A stretch of DNA of 64,000 nucleotides from positions 276,152-340,151 of the forward strand of contig QCMT01000002.1 of the NCBI GenBank assembly GCA_003213625.1, read 5' to 3'. The translations under genes were made by a program, and so were the position numbers. The notes under the pieces are model-generated. The model did no database searches, had not been told where the DNA came from, and worked only from the letters and a program-made list of their open reading frames with translations. Positions 35,942-45,361 of the stretch are shown here, in pieces. Source of the stretch: OCS155 cluster bacterium AG-422-J23 (GTDB lineage: Bacteria > Actinomycetota > Acidimicrobiia > Actinomarinales > Actinomarinaceae). Each line of letters begins with the position of its first letter. Position 1 is the stretch's first letter.

Positions 35942-36890
35942 GGCTCCAAGTATTCACTTCTGAAACTTTTTGTTTAATTTTCCCCTGTGACTCAATATAT
36001 TTAAGGTGAGCCATGGTTTCTTGGAAAGCTAGACGAAGATTCATTGCATCAAGCGGTCGCGAAAATAATTTCTTCGTAACTTCCCATCCCGTTAGTTCAC
36101 CATCTTTTAAAATATTAATTATTTTCTCAGACCTCTTTTCGTGGTGGAGAAGTATTTGCTCAACCCTATTTTGTGGATTATCTATCATTTCAAAATGACC
36201 AGGTGCAATTTTTGTATGTTCAAAGGACTTCATTTTATTTAGTGAGTCGACATAATGATTTAACATACTTGTTTCTTCATCATGAATAGGAATGAAAGGT
36301 GTAATTCTTGGAAGTATGTGATCACCAGAAAAGATAATTTTACTTGATGGGTCATAAATTGATATTTCAGAAATATCATGTCCGGGTGTAAAAATAACTT
36401 CTAGATTTCGACTTATATCTTTTATTTCCCCTTCTTTTAATAGAACATCGGGGGTGGTTAGCTTGCCAGTCGTAGATGGAGTTGTAATCGAGTTCAGATC
36501 TTCTACAAATTCTTTTGGAGCACCTTGTTTTTTTGCAAACTCACTAATTAATCTAAATCTATCAGTCCAATCATTATATTTGGGAATAAACTCTTCAGAA
36601 TTTTCATAAAGTCCAAATTTTAATCCTTCCTCTCTCAAAACTCCAGAAAGGCCGATGTGGTCTGAATGCATGTGTGTACCGATCAATAAATTTATATCTG
36701 AAAAATCAATGTTTAAGTTTTGTAGATTTATTTTTAGTTCATCAAAATACTCATCTCCATTAACTCCACAATCAATCATGATGAAGCCTTCATCATTCTC
36801 AATTAAATAAATGTTTACAAAACCTGGAGGAGCCCACGGAAGTTTTAAAGGGAAATGTAATATGCCGTGACCAAGATTAAAATTTTTCAA
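35934..36890 (-). CDS. Metallo-beta-lactamase-fold hydrolase
   Basis: A 318-residue MBL-fold protein. Metal ligands are in GTHMHSDHIGLSGV (HxHxDH) near residue 72, a His in TPGHDISEIS near residue 169, an Asp in FSGDHILPR and a His in APGHFEMI. The C-terminal 60 residues look like the winged-helix extension found in RNase Z-like/LACTB2-type enzymes (EKRSEKIINILKDGELTGWEV). Substrate unknown; thioester hydrolysis is one option. The TTG start follows the stop of a tiny membrane ORF by one base. Confidence 0.85.
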   Translation of the reverse strand: MKNFNLGHGILHFPLKLPWAPPGFVNIYLIENDEGFIMIDCGVNGDEYFDELKINLQNLNIDFSDINLLIGTHMHSDHIGLSGVLREEGLKFGLYENSEEFIPKYNDWTDRFRLISEFAKKQGAPKEFVEDLNSITTPSTTGKLTTPDVLLKEGEIKDISRNLEVIFTPGHDISEISIYDPSSKIIFSGDHILPRITPFIPIHDEETSMLNHYVDSLNKMKSFEHTKIAPGHFEMIDNPQNRVEQILLHHEKRSEKIINILKDGELTGWEVTKKLFSRPLDAMNLRLAFQETMAHLKYIESQGKIKQKVSEVNTWSLT

Positions 36891-36891
36891 T

Positions 36892-36978
36892 TTAGTTAGT
36901 CATCACCCAAACACCAAATGCAACAACAATAACTATCGCTGTAATCAGGGAAGCAATTATTAGATGTCTAGTTTGCAT
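36892..36978 (-). CDS. Possible 28-residue single-helix membrane peptide
   Basis: A short frame encodes four polar residues (MQTRH), one hydrophobic helix (LIIASLITAIVIVVAFGVWV) and a short tail MTN. It ends one base before the TTG of the hydrolase gene, so the two could be coupled. Its composition is what one expects of a real small membrane protein, but there is no clear ribosome binding site and I recognise no family. Confidence 0.4.
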   Translation of the reverse strand: MQTRHLIIASLITAIVIVVAFGVWVMTN

Positions 36979-37142
36979 AAAAGTATTTTATCTTATTAAT
37001 GAGTTATCTTGAGTTGGAGGATGCCATCTTTTAGGTTAGATTTAATAGTGAAAATAACTTTGATCATCATATTCAGGGAACCCCTAGATATGGTGTAGTT
37101 ATTATCTCGATTTGATAGAAACCCTATCTTGAAAGAGGTAAT
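36979..37142. other. Intergenic region before lpdA
   Basis: The longest gap with the least content. It holds a small hairpin GATAG-N5-CTATC (37114-37128) just ahead of the lpdA ribosome binding site AAAGAGG (about 37131-37137). A frame of 25 codons from ATG 37021 is not convincing. No terminator or tRNA is visible. Confidence 0.5.
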
Positions 37143-38507
37143 TTGAAAAAAATAACAATTATTGGCGGGGGACCAGCTGGATACGCAGCTGCACTATACG
37201 CTCACAACTTTAATCTTGAAGTAACACTTGTAGAGTCTGACGTCTTAGGTGGAACATGTCTAAACCGTGGTTGTATACCTGCAAAATATTGGCTCCATGT
37301 TGCAGAGTTAAACCATGAAATTTCAACATCAGAAAATTATGGAATAAATGTTGATGGGAAATCAATAGATTGGAATAAAACATCACTCAAAAGAATTGAA
37401 GTAGTTGAAAAACTTGTATCTGGCATAAAAATGCTTTTAAAAAGTAAGAATGTAAATGTCATAGAAGGATGGGGTTCCATTGAAAGTCAGTCTTCAGTTT
37501 TAGTACAAAAATCAGATGGAACCAGAGAAAAAATTGATTCCGATTATATTATTCTTGCAACTGGATCTAAACCAAGAAATCTTCCAAATATTGAACCAGA
37601 TGAAGACTTCATTATCACATCAGATACTGCACTGAACTGGGAAGAGCCACCAAAAAAAGTTTGTATCGTTGGTGCTGGTGCGATTGGTTGTGAATTTGCG
37701 AGTCTGTTAAATGATCTTGAATCAGAAGTGACAGTTGTTGAATTAGCTAAAGAGATACTTCCTGGTTTGGATAAGAGAACATCAGGCGAACTAAGAAAGC
37801 AACTTACCAAGCGAGGAGTTGAGTTTAAGCTAAATACATCAATTGATGGAATAGAAGATAAGACTGTTAATTTTTCAGATGGTGAAAAGAAAGAATTTGA
37901 TGCAGTATTAATTGCCGTTGGCAGAGCTCCATTAACTGAAAACATTGGATTAGATAACGTAAATATTGCTTCAGAAAATGGTTTTATAAATGTAGATTTA
38001 GACACCTTTGAAACCTCTGTTGCTAATATTTTTGCACTTGGGGATATTGTGAACAATACACCTCAATTAGCTCATGCAGCTTTTGCCGAAGCAATATCGG
38101 CAATTACATACATTGCTTCCGGTGAAAAAAAGCCATTAGATTATAAAGCAATACCATATGTTGTTTATACAAGGCCAGAATTGGCAGAAATTGGGCTTAA
38201 TGCCGAAAAAGCTAAATTAGAAAATATTGAAATTGAACAATCTCAGCATAGCTTTGCTGGTGTAGGAAGAGCAATGATTACAGAGCAAAACCAAGGATTA
38301 GTAAAAGTTTATGCAGAAAAAGAGGGACCTATAGTAGGCGCAAGTGTTTGTGGACCTTCTGCTGGAGAAATGATACATGAAATAATGTATATGGTTGGAT
38401 GGGAGGCTCTACCAGAAGAGGCAGCAGAGTTTATTCATGCTCATCCAACATTAAGCGAGGCAGTAGGAGAATCATTACTTGGATTGACTGGGAAAGGATT
38501 GCATTAG
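37143..38507 (+). CDS. lpdA: Dihydrolipoamide dehydrogenase (E3)
   Basis: A 454-residue FAD flavoprotein disulfide reductase that re-oxidises lipoate on the E2 subunit. FAD loop GGGPAGYAAALYA, redox disulfide GGTCLNRGCIPAKYW (Cys44 and Cys49 approximately), NAD loop IVGAGAIGCEFASLL, and the C-terminal catalytic HAHPTLSEAVGE are all present. TTG 37143 has AAAGAGG a few bases upstream. It opens the operon E3-E1-E2-LipBA and overlaps the E1 start by one base. Confidence 0.95.
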   Translation: MKKITIIGGGPAGYAAALYAHNFNLEVTLVESDVLGGTCLNRGCIPAKYWLHVAELNHEISTSENYGINVDGKSIDWNKTSLKRIEVVEKLVSGIKMLLKSKNVNVIEGWGSIESQSSVLVQKSDGTREKIDSDYIILATGSKPRNLPNIEPDEDFIITSDTALNWEEPPKKVCIVGAGAIGCEFASLLNDLESEVTVVELAKEILPGLDKRTSGELRKQLTKRGVEFKLNTSIDGIEDKTVNFSDGEKKEFDAVLIAVGRAPLTENIGLDNVNIASENGFINVDLDTFETSVANIFALGDIVNNTPQLAHAAFAEAISAITYIASGEKKPLDYKAIPYVVYTRPELAEIGLNAEKAKLENIEIEQSQHSFAGVGRAMITEQNQGLVKVYAEKEGPIVGASVCGPSAGEMIHEIMYMVGWEALPEEAAEFIHAHPTLSEAVGESLLGLTGKGLH

Positions 38508-40513
38508 TGAAAGTAGAAAAAATAGTAAGAAAAGGATATTCATCAACTCTCTCAAGTGAACAACTTTGGGAAGTATATAAATCTATGAAAACACAAAGAC
38601 TTCTTGAGGATCGTTTATTAAAAATGTACAAAGGTGGACAATTAAGCGGTGCAGTTTATCCAGGAATTGGTCAGGAAGCCTCAATGGCAGGTATAGGGGC
38701 AGGAATGGCTAAACAAGATATATTTGGAGGAACTCATCGTGATTTAGGTGTCCAACTCATGAAAGGTGTAACTTTAAAGGAAGTTGCACTTAACTTTTTT
38801 GGAAAAAAAGACGGTCCATCAAAAGGAAGAGATGGAAACAGTCACTTTGGAGTAGTTGATAAGGGAACTTTAATGGTTGTTTCCCCACTCCCTGATTCTG
38901 CACCTGTTGCAGTAGGTTGGGCTTTAGCTTCTCAACAACAAGGAAGTGGCGTTGTAGCTGTTGCAAACTGTGGTGAAGGTGCAACTGCAACAGGAACTTG
39001 GCATGAAAGTGTAAATATGGCTGGCGTTCTAAACCTTCCAGTCGTTTTTACAGTTCAAAATAACCAATTTGCTTATTCTTCACCGAATGAGACTGAATTT
39101 GGAACTCCAAATGTTGCTGATAGAGGAGCAGGGTACGGTATTCCATCTTTAATAATTGACGGTAATGATATCTATGATGTCATTGATACCATTCACGAAG
39201 CATGTGAAAATGCTCGAAACGGTGAAGGTCCAACATTAATTGAATTAGTCACTTTTAGACATTATGGACACGCTGGACATGATCCAGCTGATTACGTTGA
39301 GGATGAAGTTAGAGATTTTTGGATGAAAAGAGATCCTATAGCTAGGTTTGAAGATTCATTAATTAATGAAGGACTATACACAGAACAAGACTTTTTAGAT
39401 TTAACATCTAATTTAGAAGTTGAAATTAGAGACACCCTTGAGTGGGCAAAAAGCCAAGAAGATCCTGATCCTAATGATGAACTTAATGATATGTTTGCTG
39501 TACGAACAAAACCAATAATTGAAAATGATTTAAACAACTTAAAAACAATGAATTATATTGAAGCAATAAATAATGGTTTAGACGAACTAATGACTGATGA
39601 TGAAGGTGTATTCATTATGGGTGAAGATGTTGGAGTGTTTGAGGGAGCATTTAAAGCTACAAAAGGATTATTTGATAAATTCGGACCATTTAGAGTTATT
39701 GATACTGCAATATCTGAAGGTGGTTTCACAGGTGCAGCAGTAGGCGCTGCATTAGCTGGGCAAAAACCAATTGTTGAATTACAATTTTATGATTTTGTTT
39801 ATCCAGCACTTGATCAATTAACTACTGAAGCTGCCAAATATTATTGGAAAGCCGGAAAAGAAGTCCCAATGGTTGTGAGAGGACCAACTGGTGCTGGAAC
39901 GAGATCTGGACCATTTCATTCAATTAGTCCTGAATCTTTATTAGCCCATCACCCTGGGATCAAAGTTGTTGCACCATCAAATCCTTATGATGCAAAAGGA
40001 TTACTAGTTGCTGCAGTTAATGACCCCAATCCGGTCATGTATTTAGAGCATAAAAAACTATATAGAAAACCAGATCTCAAAATGGATGTACCAGTAGGAC
40101 TGTATGAGGTTGAGATTGGTAAAGGAAATATTGTTCGTGAAGGATCTGATGTAACCATAGTTACTTGGTCTGGTATGGTTTCAGTTGCACAAGAAGCTGC
40201 TGAAAAACTTGAAAAAGAAAATATCTCGATCGAGATAGTCGATATAAGATCTATAGTTCCACTTGATGAAGAAATAATATTGAATTCTGTCGAGAAAACA
40301 TCAAATATTTGCATTCTTCAAGAGGATGTTCCCTTTTCATCAGTTGCTTCAGAAATTTCATCACTTGTTGCTGAAAAAGGTTTTTGGAATCTTGATAACC
40401 CTATTAAAAAAGTTACATCACCAAACACCCATATTCCATTTGCCCCTGTTTTAGAGGATGCATTTATTCCAAGCGTTGAAAAAGTTATAAATGCTATAAA
40501 GGAATTACAATAA
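38507..40513 (+). CDS. 2-oxoacid dehydrogenase E1, alpha and beta subunits fused
   Basis: A 668-residue single chain combining both E1 subunits. The alpha part (residues about 1-330) holds the thiamine diphosphate site (NCGEGATATGTWHESVNMAG...QNN) and a phosphorylation-loop-like RHYGHAGHDPADY. The beta part (from about 345) holds GEDVGVFEGAFKATKGL, ISEGGFTGAAVGAALAG and HPGIKVVAPSNPYDAKG. It decarboxylates a 2-oxoacid, most likely branched-chain or pyruvate/acetoin-like. GTG 38507 overlaps the lpdA stop; a longer in-frame extension to 38399 lies inside lpdA and is unlikely. Fused E1 is known in other phyla. Confidence 0.92.
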   Translation: MKVEKIVRKGYSSTLSSEQLWEVYKSMKTQRLLEDRLLKMYKGGQLSGAVYPGIGQEASMAGIGAGMAKQDIFGGTHRDLGVQLMKGVTLKEVALNFFGKKDGPSKGRDGNSHFGVVDKGTLMVVSPLPDSAPVAVGWALASQQQGSGVVAVANCGEGATATGTWHESVNMAGVLNLPVVFTVQNNQFAYSSPNETEFGTPNVADRGAGYGIPSLIIDGNDIYDVIDTIHEACENARNGEGPTLIELVTFRHYGHAGHDPADYVEDEVRDFWMKRDPIARFEDSLINEGLYTEQDFLDLTSNLEVEIRDTLEWAKSQEDPDPNDELNDMFAVRTKPIIENDLNNLKTMNYIEAINNGLDELMTDDEGVFIMGEDVGVFEGAFKATKGLFDKFGPFRVIDTAISEGGFTGAAVGAALAGQKPIVELQFYDFVYPALDQLTTEAAKYYWKAGKEVPMVVRGPTGAGTRSGPFHSISPESLLAHHPGIKVVAPSNPYDAKGLLVAAVNDPNPVMYLEHKKLYRKPDLKMDVPVGLYEVEIGKGNIVREGSDVTIVTWSGMVSVAQEAAEKLEKENISIEIVDIRSIVPLDEEIILNSVEKTSNICILQEDVPFSSVASEISSLVAEKGFWNLDNPIKKVTSPNTHIPFAPVLEDAFIPSVEKVINAIKELQ

Positions 40514-40517
40514 ACAT

Positions 40518-41801
40518 ATGAGTGAACGCATAACTATGCCACAGCTTGGCGAAACTGTAACTGAGGGTACGATACTCCGGTGGCTTGTAAATGTTGGAGA
40601 TTCAATAAAAGAAGATGATCCAATATTAGAAATTTCTACAGATAAAGTTGATACAGAAGTTCCAAGTCCCTTTTCTGGAAAAGTTTCTGCACTATTGGTC
40701 GAAGAGGGTGAAACTGTAGAAGTTGGTTCACCATTACTTGAATTGGATGGAGAAAATTCTTCTGAAGATGTTACAAATGACAAGAATGATGTGGTTGAAG
40801 AAGTTGTAGATGCTTCAACTGATCAAAATCTAATTCAAGAAATTGTAGAAAATAAAGAAGTTGTAGAAGAAGATCAGCCAATAACTAAAGTAAAAAATAT
40901 AGGTAAAGTCTCACCAGTAGTCAGAAGACTAGCATCAGAAAATAATATTGATTTAGCATCTGTTCAGGGAACAGGTAAAGATGGCAGGGTCACAAGAAAA
41001 GATATTGACCACTATATAAACAATGGTTCTGGAAAAATTAGCAGTGAAGAAAAACCCTCAATGACACAAAAAAAATCTGCTGATATTGGTACATCAGAGA
41101 TTCCAAGGTTGAGGAAAAAAATTGCTGAAAATATGATTTTATCAAAACAAACTTCTGCACACGTGATGACATCAGTAGAGGTAGATTTCGAAAATGTAGA
41201 AAATATAAGAAGCAAGGTAAAAGATAAATTTAAGGAAGAAAATAACTTTTCATTAACTTATTTGCCATTTATTGCAACTGCAGTTGTAAGTGCATTGAGA
41301 GAGCATTCAGTAGTCAATAGTTCATTTGATTTAGAAAAAGGAGTTCATACAGTTCATGAGAATATTGAACTAGGTATTGCAGTTGATATAAACCAAGAAG
41401 GGCTTCTTGTTGGAACTATCAGAGAAGCTGATTCCTATAATTTAAAAGGTACTGCAAGAAAAATATCTGAAATTTCAAAGCTTTTAAGGGATGGAAAATA
41501 TAATCTAGACGATGTAACAGGAAGTACCTTTACGATATCAAATAACGGATCATTTAACTCGTTTCTCACTTCACCGATTATAAATCAGCCGAATGTAGCA
41601 ATACTCTCAACTGAATCAGTTAAAAAACGACCAGTAGTTTTAGAGATGGATGATGGTTCTGACTCTATTGCAATTCGCCACGTTGGCATATTGAGTTTAA
41701 CTTGGGATCATAGAGTTTTTGATGGATCTACAGCTCTGATGTTTTTAAATTCAATTAAAAATAAGCTTGAAAATACAGATTGGTCTCAGGAAATATCTTG
41801 A
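40518..41801 (+). CDS. 2-oxoacid dehydrogenase E2 (dihydrolipoyl acyltransferase)
   Basis: A 427-residue E2. One lipoyl domain has the modified lysine K43 in EISTDKVDTEVPSP. A flexible acidic linker follows, then the peripheral-subunit-binding domain (KVSPVVRRLASENNIDL...VTRKDIDHYI, residues about 130-170), then the catalytic core with LTWDHRVFDGSTALMFL near the C-terminus. It transfers the acyl group from E1 to CoA. Its lipoyl lysine is the natural target of the LipB-LipA protein encoded directly downstream. Confidence 0.95.
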   Translation: MSERITMPQLGETVTEGTILRWLVNVGDSIKEDDPILEISTDKVDTEVPSPFSGKVSALLVEEGETVEVGSPLLELDGENSSEDVTNDKNDVVEEVVDASTDQNLIQEIVENKEVVEEDQPITKVKNIGKVSPVVRRLASENNIDLASVQGTGKDGRVTRKDIDHYINNGSGKISSEEKPSMTQKKSADIGTSEIPRLRKKIAENMILSKQTSAHVMTSVEVDFENVENIRSKVKDKFKEENNFSLTYLPFIATAVVSALREHSVVNSSFDLEKGVHTVHENIELGIAVDINQEGLLVGTIREADSYNLKGTARKISEISKLLRDGKYNLDDVTGSTFTISNNGSFNSFLTSPIINQPNVAILSTESVKKRPVVLEMDDGSDSIAIRHVGILSLTWDHRVFDGSTALMFLNSIKNKLENTDWSQEIS

Positions 41802-43426
41802 GAGAATTAAATATTAGATGGCTAGGAAAATTGCCCTATGGAGAAGCCTATATACTTCAAAAAGGTCTTCACTCGGCTACTAGTCTAGAAAATTCACCAT
41901 TCGATTACTTGCTTTTGTTAGAACACAATAATGTAGTGACAATTGGAAGATCGGGAGATATCAACAATCTACTAGTTTCAAAAAATATACTTAATGAAAA
42001 TAATATTGAATTTTTTGAAACAGATAGAGGCGGAGATATCACCTTTCATGGAGATGGTCAATTAATTGGATATCCAATAATTAGATTAGATGATCCAAAA
42101 AAAGTAGTTCCTTTTGTGCGTAAAATTGAAAATGTAATTATTGATACACTTGCTGAACTATCAATAGAGGCTTTCTCAAAAACTGATGACACTGGAGTAT
42201 GGACCAAAGAAGGAAAAATTGCTTCTATTGGAATAAAAGTCAGTAAATGGACAACGCTTCACGGATTCTCATTAAACATAAGTGAAAATACAAAAGGGTT
42301 TGATTTTATAAATCCGTGTGGAAGCAGTGATGAACATGTAGTTTCTATCCAGCAATATGATGAGAGAGTTTCATTTAAAGAAGTTACCGAAATAATTTCA
42401 AGAAAATTTGTTGAAATATTTCAATATGAGAAAGTAGATAAACAGTTTTCTCAATTTACCCCAAGACAATTAAAGAAGAAAAAAGAATTTCATATCGATC
42501 AATTGGTAAACAATGGTGTGTTCAATGCTTCTAAAAACTCCGTTCCAATTACTTTAAATTCATCAATTAAGAGTGAACCAGAAAGACCGGAATGGATGAA
42601 AGTCAAAGCCAACCTTGGTAAAGATTACCTCTCACTAAAAAGTTTAATTAAAGAAAAACGACTCAACACAGTATGTGAAGAAGCATCATGTCCAAATATA
42701 TATGAGTGTTGGTCTATGGGCACCGCAACATTCATGATCATGGGTGATACCTGTACAAGAGCATGTGGATTTTGTGATGTAAATACAGGAAAACCATGTG
42801 ATCTAGATATGGATGAACCTTATAGAGTCGCAGAAAGTGTAAAAATTATGGGTCTTACCCATGCTGTTATAACCTCTGTAAATAGAGATGATCTTGATGA
42901 TGGAGGTTCTGCATTTTTTGCAAAAACCATTGATGAGGTCAGACTTAAAAATAATCAAACATCTATTGAGGTATTAATCCCTGATTTCAAAGGTAGTAAA
43001 GAGGCAATAGATAACATCATAAATGCCAATCCTGAAGTATTGAATCATAATTTAGAAACTGTTCCACGTCTTCAAAGAGAAATAAGAACTGCGGCATCTT
43101 ATGGTCGTTCTCTAGCTCTACTTCAATACGCTAAGGAGTCTCATTTTCTCGGAAAGACCAAGACTGGTTTAATTGTTGGCATGGGTGAAGAATTTGAAGA
43201 GGTAATAGCCGTACTTAAGGATTTATCTCGTATCAATATAGATATTGTCACTATTGGACAGTATTTAAGACCTACTCAAAGACATAGATTAATTGATAGG
43301 TACGTCTCAGAAGAAGAATTTGAACAATATAAAACTATCGGCCAAGAGCTTGGTATCCCTCATATTGAATCAGGACCTCTTGTAAGATCTTCATATCATG
43401 CAAAAGATTCCTTTGCCTCTGTTTGA
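41798..43426 (+). CDS. lipB-lipA: Fused octanoyltransferase LipB and lipoyl synthase LipA
   Basis: One 543-residue frame holds two whole enzymes. Residues about 1-215 are LipB: RGGDITFHGDGQLIGYP, lysine in KIASIGIKV (K140) and catalytic Cys174 in FINPCG. A linker of about 40 residues follows. Residues about 265-543 are LipA: auxiliary-cluster cysteines C293, C298, C304 in CEEASCPNIYEC, radical-SAM CTRACGFC (C319, C323, C326), and the RSSYHA serine motif. LipB moves octanoate from acyl carrier protein to E2 and LipA inserts the two sulfurs. TTG 41798 overlaps the E2 stop (TTGA). All catalytic residues are present, so it is not a chance read-through. Confidence 0.95.
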   Translation: MRELNIRWLGKLPYGEAYILQKGLHSATSLENSPFDYLLLLEHNNVVTIGRSGDINNLLVSKNILNENNIEFFETDRGGDITFHGDGQLIGYPIIRLDDPKKVVPFVRKIENVIIDTLAELSIEAFSKTDDTGVWTKEGKIASIGIKVSKWTTLHGFSLNISENTKGFDFINPCGSSDEHVVSIQQYDERVSFKEVTEIISRKFVEIFQYEKVDKQFSQFTPRQLKKKKEFHIDQLVNNGVFNASKNSVPITLNSSIKSEPERPEWMKVKANLGKDYLSLKSLIKEKRLNTVCEEASCPNIYECWSMGTATFMIMGDTCTRACGFCDVNTGKPCDLDMDEPYRVAESVKIMGLTHAVITSVNRDDLDDGGSAFFAKTIDEVRLKNNQTSIEVLIPDFKGSKEAIDNIINANPEVLNHNLETVPRLQREIRTAASYGRSLALLQYAKESHFLGKTKTGLIVGMGEEFEEVIAVLKDLSRINIDIVTIGQYLRPTQRHRLIDRYVSEEEFEQYKTIGQELGIPHIESGPLVRSSYHAKDSFASV

Positions 43427-43434
43427 TATATAAA

Positions 43435-43440
43435 TATACT
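43435..43440 (+). promoter_or_regulatory. -10 box (TATACT) of the transketolase gene, leaderless
   Basis: TATACT ends seven bases before the ATG at 43448, in the 21-base gap after lipB-lipA, so tkt can be transcribed separately. Confidence 0.5.
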
Positions 43441-43447
43441 TAGAGCA

Positions 43448-45361
43448 ATGTTTGACGATGTAACAAAATCTATAAGAGTTCTTTCTGCTGCCGCTGTTGA
43501 AAGAGCAGACTCTGGACATCCTGGTATGCCACTAGGTATGGCGGATATTGGTGTTGTTTTGTACAAAAACTTTTTAAAAGTATCAAATAAACATCCAGAC
43601 TGGATCAATCGGGATAGATTTGTTTTAAGTGCAGGACACGGTTCAATGCTTCTATATAGTCTTTTACACTTTAATGGATTCGACATATCTCTAGATGAGA
43701 TAAAAAATTTTAGACAATTAGGATCAAAAACTGCAGGACATCCAGAAAAAGATTTTGAGATTGGAATAGATACAACAACAGGACCACTCGGTCAAGGATT
43801 TGCAAATGGCGTAGGGTTAGCATTGGCTGAGAGATATCTAGCCTCAGTCTTTGGAGAAGATGTTGTGGATCATCATATTTATGGGATTGTTTCTGATGGT
43901 GATTTGATGGAGGGTATTTCAACTGAAGCCGCAGAACTAGCTGGATTATGGGAGCTCGGTAAACTAATTTACTTTTTTGATGACAACAACATATCTATTG
44001 ACGGAAATGTTACGCAAGTATCAGTAACAAACCAAAAACAAAAATTTATTTCGATGGGATGGGATGTGCTCGAAATTGATGCACATAAAGAGAATGAAAT
44101 TATTGACGCAGTTGAATCTGCAAAAAGTGCTACTAATAAGCCAACATTGATTATTTCTAAATCAACAATTGGTAAATACGCTCCAAATAAAGAAAACACA
44201 AGTGGAGTTCATGGTTCTCCACTAGGTGAAAATGAATTTGAACTATTTTTAGAGAATATTGGTTTTTCAGGTGATCCTTTTATTCATGATTCAGAAATTT
44301 ATTCGTATTTTGATGAAAAAAGAGCAGATGATAATTCAAAATATGATGAATGGAAAGCTAACTTAGAATCGAAACTTGAATCTGACAAGAATTTTAGGGA
44401 ATTATGGAACCAGTTTAATAATTTTGAAACCTCAAAGGTTGAATTGGAATGGTCAAGCGATGAAGCTTCAAGGGTTGTTGGCGGCAAAATATTGAATGAA
44501 TATGGTTTATTAAACAAATTTATTATTGGTGGATCTGCAGATTTAGCTGCTTCAACAAAACAAGTAATAAGTGATAATACCTTTGGCTCAAATAATTTTG
44601 GAGGAAACAGTATTGAATTTGGAATTAGAGAACATGCAATGGGTGGAATTGTTAACGGTCTTGCATTACATAGTAATTTAATCCCATATGGATCAACTTT
44701 TCTAGTTTTCTCCGACTATATGAGGCCAAGTATGCGATTAGCGTCTTTGATGAATGTTAATTCGTTATTTATATTCACTCATGATTCAATATATCTTGGA
44801 GAGGATGGACCAACACATCAGCCTATTGAACATTTAATGTCGCTAAGACTGATACCTAATCTTGATGTTATCAGGCCATCAAACAGTATGGAGTTAATTC
44901 ATTCTTATAGATATGCATTGGAAAAAAGAGATAATCCTAAAGCAATAATTTTATCAAGACAGAATATGAAGTTTTTTGATAATGACGTTAGCTATAAGGA
45001 TTTTCAAACAGGTGCTTATGAATTTATGCCTGGTTCAGACATTACTTTAATTGCAACTGGTTCAGAACTTGAACTTGCGTTTGAAATAAGTACGAAATTA
45101 AAAGATTTATCTGTCCAAATAATTAGCGCTCCAATTTTAAATAGATTAAACGAAGAGAGGCTTGAATCATTAAGTCTTAATCAAAATATTTTTACAATTG
45201 AGTTGGGAAGAACAATAGGTTGGGATACGTATATTCAGAACATTAAAAAATCATTCTCAATAGATTCTTTCGGTGAATCAGCTCCGATCGATCAATTAGC
45301 TGAAAAATTTAACTTTAATGCTGAAAAAATATCTGATGAAATCAAAAATTTATTGAATTAA
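43448..45361 (+). CDS. tkt: Transketolase
   Basis: A 637-residue thiamine enzyme of the pentose phosphate pathway. ADSGHPGMPLGMADIG and LSAGHGSMLLYSLLHF open the pyrophosphate domain; GIVSDGDLMEGISTEAAELAG...FDDNNISIDG is the thiamine motif; IEFGIREHAMGGIVNGLALHSN and LGEDGPTHQPIEHLMSLRLIPN lie in the pyrimidine domain. It transfers two-carbon units between sugar phosphates and supplies ribose-5-phosphate. Length is near the usual 650-670. The stop shares four bases with the convergent SpoIID gene. Confidence 0.96.
   Translation: MFDDVTKSIRVLSAAAVERADSGHPGMPLGMADIGVVLYKNFLKVSNKHPDWINRDRFVLSAGHGSMLLYSLLHFNGFDISLDEIKNFRQLGSKTAGHPEKDFEIGIDTTTGPLGQGFANGVGLALAERYLASVFGEDVVDHHIYGIVSDGDLMEGISTEAAELAGLWELGKLIYFFDDNNISIDGNVTQVSVTNQKQKFISMGWDVLEIDAHKENEIIDAVESAKSATNKPTLIISKSTIGKYAPNKENTSGVHGSPLGENEFELFLENIGFSGDPFIHDSEIYSYFDEKRADDNSKYDEWKANLESKLESDKNFRELWNQFNNFETSKVELEWSSDEASRVVGGKILNEYGLLNKFIIGGSADLAASTKQVISDNTFGSNNFGGNSIEFGIREHAMGGIVNGLALHSNLIPYGSTFLVFSDYMRPSMRLASLMNVNSLFIFTHDSIYLGEDGPTHQPIEHLMSLRLIPNLDVIRPSNSMELIHSYRYALEKRDNPKAIILSRQNMKFFDNDVSYKDFQTGAYEFMPGSDITLIATGSELELAFEISTKLKDLSVQIISAPILNRLNEERLESLSLNQNIFTIELGRTIGWDTYIQNIKKSFSIDSFGESAPIDQLAEKFNFNAEKISDEIKNLLN

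Noticed and set aside
37021-37098. 25-codon frame with GGAGG just before its ATG
   Set aside because: The GGAGG touches the ATG with no spacer, and the peptide shows no helix, signal or known motif.
38399-38506. Upstream in-frame extension of the fused E1 gene
   Set aside because: It lies inside lpdA, its residues (GGSTRRGSRVYSC) match no E1, and the GTG at 38507 overlapping the lpdA stop is a natural start.
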